Positions 1-7,658 of a stretch of DNA of 40,694 nucleotides are shown here, in pieces; position 1 is the first letter of the stretch, and every line of letters starts with the position of its first letter. Origin of the DNA: Oxalobacter sp. OttesenSCG-928-P03. GTDB taxonomy: Bacteria > Pseudomonadota > Gammaproteobacteria > Burkholderiales > Burkholderiaceae_D. The notes under the pieces were generated by a model. The model did not search any database. It saw only the letters and a program-made list of their open reading frames with translations, and was not told the origin of the DNA. The position numbers and the translations under genes are program-made. Location of the stretch: the NCBI GenBank assembly GCA_030269625.1, contig JAJDFZ010000014.1, positions 1 through 40,694 of the forward strand. Direction: 5' to 3'.

Positions 1-49
1 ACAGTTCTTCAGTTTTAGCTTTTAACGAGAGGCAATCGGTCAATAAAAT

Positions 50-190
50 TCAGGTTCTGGTAGACGTTCGCCTCATATTAAACCCAAATAGATCATTTGG
101 CCCCAGATAAGTGATAGCAATTTTATAGACATCTTGATCCACTTGTGCGAGTACAAGTCCAGTTCGCGAAGGCAAACAGATTTTAGCCAT
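50..190 (-). CDS. possible 46-residue peptide, unrecognised
   Basis: A short minus-strand frame opens with ATG-GCT-AAA inside the right-hand inverted repeat and runs 46 codons to a TGA. It begins M-A-K-I-C-L-P-S-R-T-G-L-V-L-A. It faces away from the plus-strand leader ORF at 223, so the inverted repeat would sit between two divergent units. I recognise no family. After the TGA the same frame stays open to the window edge, so this could also be a broken end of a longer gene that lies outside the window. No convincing ribosome binding site is visible. It may be chance. Confidence 0.2.
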   Translation of the reverse strand: MAKICLPSRTGLVLAQVDQDVYKIAITYLGPNDLFGFNMRRTSTRT

Positions 191-206
191 TTATGGCTAA
201 AATCTG
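177..206. promoter_or_regulatory. perfect inverted repeat, probable operator
   Basis: Two 14-base arms (CAGATTTTAGCCAT and its exact reverse complement) flank a 2-base centre. The repeat ends just upstream of the TATAAT at 208-213 and so covers the expected -35 position. That is the usual layout of a repressor-controlled, often autoregulated, promoter. The core GCCAT-tt-ATGGC recurs as GCCAT-aa-ATGGC at 28501-28512. The sequence is also able to form an RNA hairpin if transcribed from further upstream, but no T-run follows it on the plus strand. Confidence 0.6.
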
Positions 207-207
207 T

Positions 208-213
208 TATAAT
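208..213 (+). promoter_or_regulatory. -10 element TATAAT
   Basis: A consensus TATAAT lies just right of the inverted repeat and 10 bases before the leader ORF at 223. No good -35 is present at 16-18 bases upstream; that position lies in the repeat, which suggests an operator-occluded or activator-dependent promoter for the leader ORF and the 480-residue gene downstream. Confidence 0.5.
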
Positions 214-222
214 ATACAGTGA

Positions 223-321
223 ATGAGCGAAATGAACCGTGCATTTTTATTTGAGGAGCTGACGATGAATGAGAGAGAGCAAATCATGAGGCGCCTGAAA
301 GCGGGATCTGCAGTCCCGTAG
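223..321 (+). CDS. possible 32-residue leader peptide or truncated gene
   Basis: An ATG ten bases after the TATAAT opens a 32-codon frame beginning M-S-E-M-N-R-A-F-L-F-E-E-L and ending K-A-G-S-A-V-P. A second in-frame ATG at 265 lies 5-10 bases after a GAGGAG run (253-258), which would be a good ribosome binding site. The peptide is charged and has no signal or membrane segment. It ends 30 bases before the 480-residue gene. It could be the N-terminal stub of a lost regulator, a leader peptide, or chance. I recognise no family. Confidence 0.3.
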   Translation: MSEMNRAFLFEELTMNEREQIMRRLKAGSAVP

Positions 322-351
322 TGACTAACTACTTTAGCTAAAGGAACGAAG

Positions 352-1794
352 ATGACAACCACAAGCATGTGGGGTCCCAGAGAAGATCCTGATTACCTGG
401 GAAACCCTGTAAAACGAACCATGTTTGACATGCGGGAGCAGTGGGGAGGCGATGACCCACATCCTCTGGACAAGCTGACACAGACCACCGCGAAGCTTGT
501 GCCCGATGTTTTCCAGACAGGGCCAGCATACCGGCCTGACAACAGACTGAATTTCGGGTTAACACCCACCAGTACAACAAAGCCGTCAACGGGCTTTCCA
601 ACGTATACACAACCCTCAGAAAAAGTAAACCAACAGGGCATGCTGTCGAACCTGAATACGCCTGCGAGCATGCAAAGCGCTATGATTGATGCGCTGGATT
701 CAGCAGGTGCGGGCTCGCACGGTGCTGGCACGCCTTCCTATGATTGGGGAACAGTAAAGGATCTCTTTAAATCCGTTCCTGGTCAGAATGAGGCAATCAG
801 TGCTGGCCGCCGGCAGGCAGAGACTGAAACCTGGCCAAACTACGGACAAAGTACAATCGAGCAAGCTGGCAGGGCAGTTGCAACGACCAATATGGGAAGA
901 GGGTACGAGTATGAGCGCCCCATGGGGGCATTCATACAAGCAAGCAGGGGCGATTTGATTCCGCCAAACCTGACGGCAGAATCGAAGTCAACATACGATG
1001 TGCTGACCAACACCGGTTCCATGATCGGAGAGTATGGCACGGAAGCGATTGTTTCCGCACACGGAGCGGATACATCGCCTCAGAAGCTGTTTGCTGAAGA
1101 AATGCAGTGGTATCAGGACTATCTTCCGGAAGGAATGAAAAGCACGGGCCAGGCATTGCATGACAGCCGGGCTATGAGTGTTCAGGATTTTGTCCTAAAC
1201 CGTGAGAATGCCTTAAAAGGTTTCAGACATCGTGGAGATGGCATTAAAAACACGACTGCCAAAGGGGCATTGGTCATAAATGAACTGGTCTCTGATATCC
1301 ACGACAAGAAAGAAAACCGGCCAATCCTGGCGAATCTGGTTCGTCAGAGCCGTGAAGATCGCAAAAAAAGCGGGGATGCCCTGATGAAAGCAAATGATAT
1401 TTATGACGAAGATCCGGAAAGGATGGCGCAAAATGCCTTTGATTACTGGAACCAGACAGCGCTAAGCCAGCATGCCGCAGACATCATGCTTATTTACGGC
1501 ACCCGTGGGGCACCCAGTGCACTTGGATATGCCGCAAATGTGTATGACGCCACGATTGACGATATTGCCGACAGCATTGCCGAAACAGGAGACTATGACT
1601 TGCTCCAGTCCATTGGCGTCGGATTGCGGAAAGGTACCCCGGACGGCGACCAGTTGGTCGTGGATAGTATCTCCAAATCGATGGGAGACAACGCAGGAAG
1701 CGCCTTGAAGGTTCTCTGGAAACTTTTTGCTGACAGGGAAAAGGACATCCTGATGAACCAGGTCCGGAAAAAACAGGCTGAAAAAAACCAGTAA
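352..1794 (+). CDS. hypothetical protein, 480 residues
   Basis: I do not recognise this protein. The ATG follows AAAGGAACGAAG, an acceptable ribosome binding site. The first 130 or so residues are rich in Thr, Pro, Gly, Gln and Asn and look unstructured. The rest is mixed and mainly helical in appearance, with a lysine- and glutamine-rich end (KKQAEKNQ). There is no signal peptide, no membrane segment, no evident cysteine or metal motif and no repeat. The gene sits behind an inverted-repeat promoter and a short leader ORF and is followed by a strong hairpin at 1824-1854, so it may be its own transcription unit. Base composition seems more AT-rich than the housekeeping genes further right. Its place beside an IS remnant fits acquired DNA. 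A secreted effector or phage-related protein is conceivable, but nothing in the sequence proves either. Confidence 0.75.
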   Translation: MTTTSMWGPREDPDYLGNPVKRTMFDMREQWGGDDPHPLDKLTQTTAKLVPDVFQTGPAYRPDNRLNFGLTPTSTTKPSTGFPTYTQPSEKVNQQGMLSNLNTPASMQSAMIDALDSAGAGSHGAGTPSYDWGTVKDLFKSVPGQNEAISAGRRQAETETWPNYGQSTIEQAGRAVATTNMGRGYEYERPMGAFIQASRGDLIPPNLTAESKSTYDVLTNTGSMIGEYGTEAIVSAHGADTSPQKLFAEEMQWYQDYLPEGMKSTGQALHDSRAMSVQDFVLNRENALKGFRHRGDGIKNTTAKGALVINELVSDIHDKKENRPILANLVRQSREDRKKSGDALMKANDIYDEDPERMAQNAFDYWNQTALSQHAADIMLIYGTRGAPSALGYAANVYDATIDDIADSIAETGDYDLLQSIGVGLRKGTPDGDQLVVDSISKSMGDNAGSALKVLWKLFADREKDILMNQVRKKQAEKNQ

Positions 1795-1823
1795 ATGTTT
1801 TGCTGGAGGGAGAGTGTGCCTTT

Positions 1824-1860
1824 GGATGAAATCCGTCAATGACGTGTTTCATCCTTCTTA
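1824..1860 (+). terminator. probable terminator of the 480-residue gene
   Basis: An 8-base stem GGATGAAA/TTTCATCC (1824-1831 and 1847-1854) encloses an inner GTCA-a-TGAC stem and is followed by TTCTTAAAA. It lies 30 bases after the stop codon. The T-run is weak, so termination may be partial. Confidence 0.5.
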
Positions 1861-1910
1861 AAAACTCCGTTATTATGTCCGCATCCCATCAACCATACCG
1901 AGGATCTGCC

Positions 1911-2771
1911 GTGAACGCCATCTCTTCCAGTAAAGCGCGCATTCTTCTATTCGTCTCCCTGTTTCTCGCAAGCTTGGCTTTGCCAGTAATGGCAGGGGAC
2001 AAGGAGGACGCAGTTGGGCTTTTAAAAGCAGGCCAGCCCGATAAAGCCTTTATTCTTATGAAGAAGGCCGCTGAAAACGGAGATCCGGAAGCGCAAGGCC
2101 TTTTGGCAGGCATGTACCTGACCGGCAAGGGCACGGCAAAAGACGAAAAAGCTGCTGCCAGTTGGGCAAAAAAGGCGGCTGACAATGGCAATGTCATGTC
2201 TATGTACGATATGGCTGTCTTTTACGAGAAAGGCCAGGGCGTCGCCAAAAATCCCCGGGAAGCGGCAGGTTGGTACAAAAGGGCCGCTGATAAAGGCGAC
2301 AGGGAAGCCCAACGCAAGTTGGGAGAATACTACCGCCATGGGCTCGGTGGTCTGAAAAAAAGCGATGTAGAAGCGCTCAAATGGTTCAGCAAGGCAGCAC
2401 AGCAGGGCGAGCCTGCCGCAGAGTTCTACATGGGATTGGCGTATGAAGAGGGGCAAGGGGTAAAACAGGACAGCAAGAAAGCGGCTGAATGGTATTCAAA
2501 ATCGGCAGAACAGATCTATCTCCCTGCACTGCACAATCTGGGCCTGATGTATATGGCCGGTGAAGGAACCAGCAGGAAAGAGGAGGATGGGCTGGCCATG
2601 ATCCAGGTAGCCGCTGACAGAGGCTTTTCTGATTCGCAGTATTTTATTGGCTACCAGTATGAGACAGGAGGTTATCTCAAAAAGGACTTGGGCAAGGCCC
2701 GCTCCTGGTATGAAAAAGCTGCTGCTCAGGGGAATGCAAGAGCACGAGATGCTTTGCTGAGGATGAAATAA
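1911..2771 (+). CDS. secreted Sel1-repeat protein
   Basis: A 286-residue protein made of tandem Sel1-like (TPR-like) helical repeats. Recurrent blocks such as GDPEAQGLLAGMY, GDREAQRKLGEYY, GEPAAEFYMGLAY and GNARARDALL are spaced about 36 residues. The start is set at GTG 1911 because GAGGA lies six bases upstream and the protein then opens with a clean signal peptide (N-A-I-S-S-S-K-A-R followed by a hydrophobic core and A-L-P-V-M-A-G). The same frame is open back to 1839 but that extension lacks a ribosome binding site. Sel1 proteins are protein-binding scaffolds; the partner is unknown. A second exported Sel1-like protein lies at 29880-30722. The IS remnant begins some 30 bases after the stop. 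Confidence 0.88.
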   Translation: MNAISSSKARILLFVSLFLASLALPVMAGDKEDAVGLLKAGQPDKAFILMKKAAENGDPEAQGLLAGMYLTGKGTAKDEKAAASWAKKAADNGNVMSMYDMAVFYEKGQGVAKNPREAAGWYKRAADKGDREAQRKLGEYYRHGLGGLKKSDVEALKWFSKAAQQGEPAAEFYMGLAYEEGQGVKQDSKKAAEWYSKSAEQIYLPALHNLGLMYMAGEGTSRKEEDGLAMIQVAADRGFSDSQYFIGYQYETGGYLKKDLGKARSWYEKAAAQGNARARDALLRMK

Positions 2772-2800
2772 AGAGACCCTGTACCGAAGTTTGTGTGTAA

Positions 2801-3034
2801 GTGCGGAACACCGACCGTGGTTATAGTGTGGTCGAAGTGTCCACAAGACTTGGTGTACCCCCTCATAGTCTGTATACCTGGATTAAGAAATACGGACCTG
2901 ATTCAGAAGCGTATAAGGCCAAGACCGATGAGCAGGCAGAAATCAGGCGTTTGCGCAAAGAGCTCAAACGCGTTGAAGAAGAACGCGACATCCTAAAAAA
3001 AGCCGCGGCATACTTCGCGAAGCAGTCCGGCTGA
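2801..3034 (+). pseudogene. IS3-family OrfA, 5'-truncated
   Basis: It encodes the helix-turn-helix and leucine-zipper parts of an IS3-type OrfA (G-Y-S-V-V-E-V-S-T-R-L-G-V, then S-L-Y-T-W-I-K-K-Y-G, and a coiled coil E-I-R-R-L-R-K-E-L-K-R-V-E-E-E-R-D-I-L-K-K). The usual N-terminal 20-25 residues are absent and an in-frame TAA lies directly before 2801. The A7 tract at 2995-3001 (zero frame CTA-AAA-AAA-GCC) is a typical -1 slippery site for making the OrfAB fusion, and the -1 frame does run into OrfB. Confidence 0.8.
2995..3001 (+). other. programmed -1 frameshift site (A7)
   Basis: Seven adenines with zero-frame reading A-AAA-AAA lie near the end of OrfA. Slipping back one base joins OrfA to the OrfB frame, which is open from here. 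This is the established way IS3 elements make transposase. It is now moot because both ORFs are broken. Confidence 0.6.
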
Positions 3035-3905
3035 GGTATGCCTTTATTCAAGAACACAAGGATTGCTGGCCCGTCAGATGGTTGTGCCACATGCTTGAGG
3101 TCCATCCCAGCGGCTATTATGCCTGGGTCAACCAGCCGGTTTCCTCGCGTAAAAAGCGAGATATGCGTCAGACGGGGCTGATCAAGCAGTTCTGGCTGGA
3201 ATCGGTCTGTGTTTATGGATATCGCAAGATTCACAGCGATTTACGAGAGCATGGTGAGACCATCGGCATTAACCGGGTGCATCGCCTGATGCGCGAGAAT
3301 CACTTAAAGGCACAGGTTGGCTACCGCAAGCCACGCTCTCGCGCTGGCAGCGCTCCCATCGTTGTTCCCAACCGCCTGAAACGTGAGTTTACGACCAGCC
3401 AGCCTGACCAGGCCTGGGTCACGGACATCACCTATATCAGAACCCATGCGGGCTGGTTGTATCTGTCCATCGTGATTGATTTGTTCTCCCGTCGTGTTAT
3501 TGGCTGGTCCATGCACTCACGCATGACCAAGGAACTGGTACTGAATGCCCTTCTGATGGCAGTCTGGCGTAGGAATCCGAAAGAAACGGTAATCGTCCAT
3601 TCAGATCAGGGCAGTCAGTACACCAGTCATGAATGGGGCGCCTTCCTCAAAACCATGGACTTGAAGCAAGCATGAGCCGCCGTGGGGACTGTTATGACAA
3701 TGCGGTGGCAGAGAGCTTCTTCCAATTGCTAAAGCGAGAGCGGATCAAGCGCAAGATTTACGCGAATCGCGAAGAAGCGCGAGCAGACGTCTTTGATTAC
3801 ATCGAAATGTTTTACAACTCGAAGCGGCGGCACAGTTACAATAACCAACTGTCCCCCGTGGAATACGAAAAACTGTACGAAAAAATGACTCAACAGTGTC
3901 TATGA
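2999..3905 (+). pseudogene. IS3-family transposase OrfB, frameshifted
   Basis: The first part (in frame to a TGA at 3673) holds the first two catalytic acidic residues of the rve integrase core, W-V-T-D-I-T-Y-I and H-S-D-Q-G-S-Q-Y. The remainder, with S-R-R-G-D-C-Y-D-N-A-V-A-E-S-F-F carrying the third catalytic Glu, is in another frame and ends at 3905. Adding one G near 3661-3664 (TTGAAGCAAGC to TTGGAAGCAAGC) would restore the expected D-L-E-A-S-M-S-R-R, so a one-base deletion is the likely cause. The DDE triad is thus split and the enzyme should be dead unless the reading error is a sequencing fault. Confidence 0.85.
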
Positions 3906-3997
3906 TTCTCGTGGCGATTCATTTTGACGTGCAGCCAGCCTGATTTTTCGGGAATGCTGAAGACATACAGCCAGAGACAAATGAAGGTATTGTCCTT

Positions 3998-4026
3998 TTG
4001 ACAGCCAGCCCTTACAGGGCTATATT
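3998..4026 (+). promoter_or_regulatory. sigma-70 promoter of mnmH
   Basis: TTGACA at 3998-4003, a spacer of exactly 17 bases, and TATATT at 4021-4026. It lies 58 bases before the mnmH ATG and 76 bases beyond the IS right end, so the IS does not separate the gene from this promoter. Confidence 0.7.
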
Positions 4027-4083
4027 GCGGTATGTTTACATTGCCAATGGCAAACCCGCATTGCAACTTCCACAGAAACAACC

Positions 4084-5142
4084 ATGCCACACCCCGCAGC
4101 AACCGATGTCCAGGACTTTTTTGCCCGTCTCGACCAGTATGATGCCATCATCGATGTGCGCAGTCCTTCCGAGTATGCGGAAGATCACATTCCCGGCGCG
4201 ATAAACTGCCCGGTACTGAACGACGAGGAACGCGCGCGGGTTGGTACTCTCTACAAGCAGGTCAATCCTTTTGAAGCCAAGAAAGTCGGCGCGGCGCTGG
4301 TTGCCAAAAACATTGCCAGCCATATCGAGCAGCAGTTTCTCGACAGGCCGCGCCAGTGGAAGCCGCTGGTTTATTGCTGGCGCGGCGGCAACCGCAGTGG
4401 CGCCATGACGCATATCCTGTCAAAAGTCGGCTGGCATGCCGAACAGCTTGAGGGCGGCTACAAAAAATATCGCAGGCAGGTCATTGGTGCGATGGAGAAA
4501 GCGCCTGCGCAGTATTCGTTCAATGTCATCTGCGGGACAACCGGTAGCGGGAAAAGCCGTCTTTTGCAGGTGCTGGCCAGCGAAGGCGCGCAGGTGCTTG
4601 ATCTGGAACAGCTTGCGGCGCATCGCGGCTCGGTGCTTGGCAACATGCCGTCAGAGCCGCAGCCTTCACAGAAATGTTTTGAGAGCTGCCTGTGGGAAAC
4701 GCTTCGCCGTTGCGATCCGGAGCGCCCCGTTTTCGTGGAATCCGAAAGCAAAAAAGTCGGCAGGCTTCGCGTGCCCGAGGCATTGATCGACTGCATGCGC
4801 ACCTCACCGTGTACGGCGGTTACCCTTTCCCGCGAAAACCGCATGCGGCTCCTGATGGAGGATTACGCGCATTTTGTGCGTGATCCGCTATGGCTGAACG
4901 AACGGTTAAGCCGCCTGACCGTGCTGCACGGGCACGACAAGATCGCGCACTGGCACGAACTGGCCCTGTCCGGGCAAATGGAAACGCTCATTGATGAGCT
5001 TTTGACGGAACACTACGATCCACTGTACGAGCGATCCATCCATCGCAACTTTGTCCATGCCGGGGATGCCCGCACGCTTGAACTGCCTGGTATCACACAA
5101 GCTGATTTCCGCGCTGCCGCGCAACAGCTGATGGCGGGCTGA
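4084..5142 (+). CDS. mnmH: tRNA 2-selenouridine synthase (SelU/MnmH)
   Basis: MnmH converts 2-thiouridine at the wobble position of tRNAs for Lys, Glu and Gln to 2-selenouridine, through a geranylated intermediate, using selenophosphate. The 352-residue length matches the family. Residues 1-125 form a rhodanese domain with the active-site cysteine in Y-C-W-R-G-G (Cys98) and the earlier D-V-R-S-P-S-E-Y signature. A P-loop domain follows with Walker A G-T-T-G-S-G-K-S at 151-158. The ATG is preceded by only a weak ribosome binding site but starts the domain at the usual place. It is convergent with pstB, 21 bases away. A selenophosphate synthetase (selD) would be expected elsewhere in the genome. 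Confidence 0.95.
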   Translation: MPHPAATDVQDFFARLDQYDAIIDVRSPSEYAEDHIPGAINCPVLNDEERARVGTLYKQVNPFEAKKVGAALVAKNIASHIEQQFLDRPRQWKPLVYCWRGGNRSGAMTHILSKVGWHAEQLEGGYKKYRRQVIGAMEKAPAQYSFNVICGTTGSGKSRLLQVLASEGAQVLDLEQLAAHRGSVLGNMPSEPQPSQKCFESCLWETLRRCDPERPVFVESESKKVGRLRVPEALIDCMRTSPCTAVTLSRENRMRLLMEDYAHFVRDPLWLNERLSRLTVLHGHDKIAHWHELALSGQMETLIDELLTEHYDPLYERSIHRNFVHAGDARTLELPGITQADFRAAAQQLMAG

Positions 5143-5163
5143 TTTTCCTGCTGTACTGTCCGT

Positions 5164-5922
5164 TCAGATCAGGTCATCCATCGCCGCAAACAGCGCATCC
5201 CTGCTGCGAAACACGTCAGGCGGCAGGGCTTCGATCCGGTTGCCGTCATGCAGCACAAACACATGCTCTGCCAGCCGCATCGCCTGCCCGAGGCTATGGG
5301 AAACCACGACCAGCGTGTAACGCGTTTTCAGTTCGGCCAGCAGGTCTTCGATCTGCCTGGCGGCCCTGAAATCAAGCGATGCCGTCGGTTCGTCCAGCAG
5401 CAGGATTTCCGGCTGCAGGGCCAGCGCCCGCGCAAGGCACAGGCGCTGCTGCTGTCCCCCCGAGAGTGAGGCGGCGGGTGCTGACAGCCTGTCGCGCACT
5501 TCATCCCACAGGTACACGTCGCGCAGAGCCTGTTCGATACGGTCCTGGCTCTCTGACGCGGAGAGTGATCTTGTCGCTTCCAGCGGCAGGGCGATGTTGC
5601 GCGCAATCGACAGCGGCAGCACGTTCGGATTCTGGAATACCATGCCGATGCGCCGCCTCAGGGTTTCAGCAGCGATCCCGCGCCCATAGACATTGACATG
5701 CTCGCCCCCAAGCTGCACGCCGATTCGGCCCTGCGTTTCACAACCGGGAAAACATTCATTGAGCCGGTTGATCGCGCGCAAAAGCGTTGTCTTGCCTGAT
5801 CCGGATCGCCCCAGCAGGAAAGTCGGCCCGCCCGGCTCAATCGCCACGCTGATATCGTCCAGCACCGGCTTGCCGGAAAAACGGACAGACAGATGTTCAA
5901 TGCATATCGCAGCGGATGTCAT
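5164..5922 (-). CDS. pstB: phosphate ABC transporter ATPase PstB
   Basis: ATP-hydrolysing subunit of the high-affinity phosphate importer. The 252-residue product shows Walker A G-R-S-G-S-G-K-T-T, a Q-loop (M-V-F-Q-N-P-N-V-L-P), the signature L-S-G-G-Q-Q-Q-R-L-C-L-A-R-A-L-A, and Walker B I-L-L-L-D-E-P-T-A. I chose ATG 5922 because it overlaps the pstA stop as ATGA and begins just before the conserved first strand; the frame is open 34 codons further upstream but that stretch lies within pstA. It is the last gene of pstS-pstC-pstA-pstB; no phoU follows. The signature and size also fit close relatives for other oxyanions (tungstate), but the PstS-like neighbour favours phosphate. Confidence 0.92.
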   Translation of the reverse strand: MTSAAICIEHLSVRFSGKPVLDDISVAIEPGGPTFLLGRSGSGKTTLLRAINRLNECFPGCETQGRIGVQLGGEHVNVYGRGIAAETLRRRIGMVFQNPNVLPLSIARNIALPLEATRSLSASESQDRIEQALRDVYLWDEVRDRLSAPAASLSGGQQQRLCLARALALQPEILLLDEPTASLDFRAARQIEDLLAELKTRYTLVVVSHSLGQAMRLAEHVFVLHDGNRIEALPPDVFRSRDALFAAMDDLI

Positions 5923-6815
5923 GCCATCTCTCCCGTTTTCCATCGCTGTTCCAGTTTCCGCTGCAGCCATCGCGAGCAGGCAAACATCACCCCTGTCAGG
6001 CATAACAGCACCACGGCCGCGCAAAATGCCTGTGTCAGTTCCTGCTGTGACTGGTACTCGGCGGCCAGGTAATAAATGTGGAAGGGCAGGGCTTCATATT
6101 TGCCGGTGAGCGAAGAGGGTGTGCCGGCATTGGCCACGGCGCCGGTCAACAGGATAACCGCCGTATCTTCCGCCGCGCGGCCGATTGCCAGGATGATGCC
6201 GCTGAAAATGCCGGGCAGCGCCGCAGGAAGCAGGATGCGCCAGACGATCTGGCCGTGCGAGAGTCCCAGGCTCGCGCCGGTCAGGCGCAGTTGAACCGGC
6301 AGCCCGGCTACCGACAGGCGTGTCGTGCTGATGAGGTAGGGCAGTACCAGCATGGCAAGGCAGAGCGCAGACAGCAGCAGGCCGGTATTCGCGTCCGGCG
6401 CAAATGTCCGGCGCAAAAACAGGATCAGGGCAAAGCCGAAGAGCCCCACCAGGATCGAGGGCATGCCCGCCAGCACATCCACGCAGAAAGAAAGGCATTC
6501 CCGGAAGCGCCCCTGCGTATATTCAGCCAGGTAAATCCCTGTCGCCACGCCGGCCGGGATGGCAATGACCATCGAAAGCAGCACCAGCGCCAGCGTGCCG
6601 ACACACGCGGGCCATAATCCGTCAAATACCGGCGCGCCGCGAAAAAGCGCGTCAAAGGCCGGCGTGTCACCGAAAAAGAGCGCTGTCGACCAGCCTGATG
6701 CACTTTTTTTGAGCAAAAATACCAGCAGCACGCCCAGCGCCGCCAGGACGGCTCCCGTCGACAGCCACGAACCGGCAACGGTTATTTTATGCAAACGGGA
6801 AACCCTGCTAGACAC
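5919..6815 (-). CDS. pstA: phosphate ABC transporter permease PstA
   Basis: Inner-membrane permease of the phosphate importer, about 298 residues with six predicted membrane segments and the binding-protein-dependent transport motif region (G-A-S-L-G-L-S-H-G-Q-I-V-W-R-I-L-L-P, the EAA loop that contacts the ATPase; A-I-G-R-A-A-E-D-T-A follows). I take the GTG at 6815 as the start: it overlaps the end of pstC by eight bases and is preceded on the minus strand by AAGGGGGAA. The frame runs on to 6887 inside pstC, which I consider unused. TGA overlaps the pstB ATG. Confidence 0.9.
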   Translation of the reverse strand: MSSRVSRLHKITVAGSWLSTGAVLAALGVLLVFLLKKSASGWSTALFFGDTPAFDALFRGAPVFDGLWPACVGTLALVLLSMVIAIPAGVATGIYLAEYTQGRFRECLSFCVDVLAGMPSILVGLFGFALILFLRRTFAPDANTGLLLSALCLAMLVLPYLISTTRLSVAGLPVQLRLTGASLGLSHGQIVWRILLPAALPGIFSGIILAIGRAAEDTAVILLTGAVANAGTPSSLTGKYEALPFHIYYLAAEYQSQQELTQAFCAAVVLLCLTGVMFACSRWLQRKLEQRWKTGEMA

Positions 6816-7656
6816 GGTGTTTTTCCCCCTTGCCGTGCACATGCCGCAAACGGTGCAGCACCGCATTGACCAGTACCGATACGCCAAACAGCATCAGCCC
6901 GCAGGCAAACAGCGAAGCATAGGCCATGCTCTGGCTGTCGGTTGAAAGGACAAGCGCAATATGCGCTGTCAGCGTGCGAATGGAATCCAGGAGGGAATGC
7001 GGCAATTGCGGCGCATTGCCTGCCAGCATCAGCGAAATCATGGTATCGCCGACAGCACGGCCGAAGCCGAGCGCCAGCGCCATCAATAATCCGTGCCGGG
7101 AGAGAGGTAGCGTCAGCCGCAGGAACTGCTGCGCCGGTGACAGCCCCAGCGCCATTGCGCCCAGATGCAGTTCTTCGTGCAGCAGGCGGAACTGGTTATC
7201 AAGAACCAGCACCACCGTCGGCAAGACCAGGAGCGACAGGGTCAGCAACGCTGCCAGCCATGAAAATCCCGAGCCGGAAAACCCGCCGCGCAACAGCGGC
7301 ACCAGCAAAAAAGCGGAAACAAGCCCGTAAACCACGGTTGGAATACTGGTCATGAAACGCACGATGCCCAAAAGGGGGCTGGCCAGGCGGGCAGGGCCGA
7401 TGCCATGAATGAATCCGCACAGCCCGACTCCGGCAGGAAACGCGATTGCCATTGCCGATACGGCCAGGCACAGCGATCCGGCCACCATCGGCAGCACGCC
7501 GAATGCGCCCTCCGTTGGCCGCCAGTGCCAGGAAAGGAGCGACATCGCCATGCCGCCCTGGAAAACCGGCAGGGAAAACCACAACAGGAAGCCGAAAATC
7601 GCGAGAACAGTCAGTCCCGAGAGTGCTGCAGCGCAAAAGAGCAGCCGGGCAAGCAT
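6808..7656 (-). CDS. pstC: phosphate ABC transporter permease PstC
   Basis: Partner permease to PstA, 282 residues with an N-terminal membrane segment (L-L-F-C-A-A-A-L-S-G-L-T-V-L-A-I-F) and the EAA-type loop G-A-M-A-L-G-L-S-P-A-Q-Q-F-L-R-L-T-L-P followed by A-L-G-F-G-R-A-V-G-D-T. The ATG lies two bases after the pstS stop, so the two are translationally linked. It is somewhat shorter than E. coli PstC because the periplasmic part is small. Confidence 0.9.
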   Translation of the reverse strand: MLARLLFCAAALSGLTVLAIFGFLLWFSLPVFQGGMAMSLLSWHWRPTEGAFGVLPMVAGSLCLAVSAMAIAFPAGVGLCGFIHGIGPARLASPLLGIVRFMTSIPTVVYGLVSAFLLVPLLRGGFSGSGFSWLAALLTLSLLVLPTVVLVLDNQFRLLHEELHLGAMALGLSPAQQFLRLTLPLSRHGLLMALALGFGRAVGDTMISLMLAGNAPQLPHSLLDSIRTLTAHIALVLSTDSQSMAYASLFACGLMLFGVSVLVNAVLHRLRHVHGKGEKHRV

Positions 7657-7658
7657 GT

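Larger units (their letters stand above)
2801..3921 (+). mobile_element. IS3-family insertion sequence, degraded
   Basis: The element carries OrfA, an A7 slippery site and an OrfB with an rve/DDE core, which is the IS3-family plan. The right end is taken as 3921: the sequence GTGTCTATGATTCTC leads to GATTCA, and read from the other strand this gives TGAATCGCC as the terminal repeat, as I remember for related IS3 elements. No matching TGAATCGCC is found near the left end, and OrfA lacks its first 20-25 codons, so the left end has been lost. With the OrfB frameshift the element should be immobile on its own. The left limit given here is where recognisable OrfA coding begins. Confidence 0.85.
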
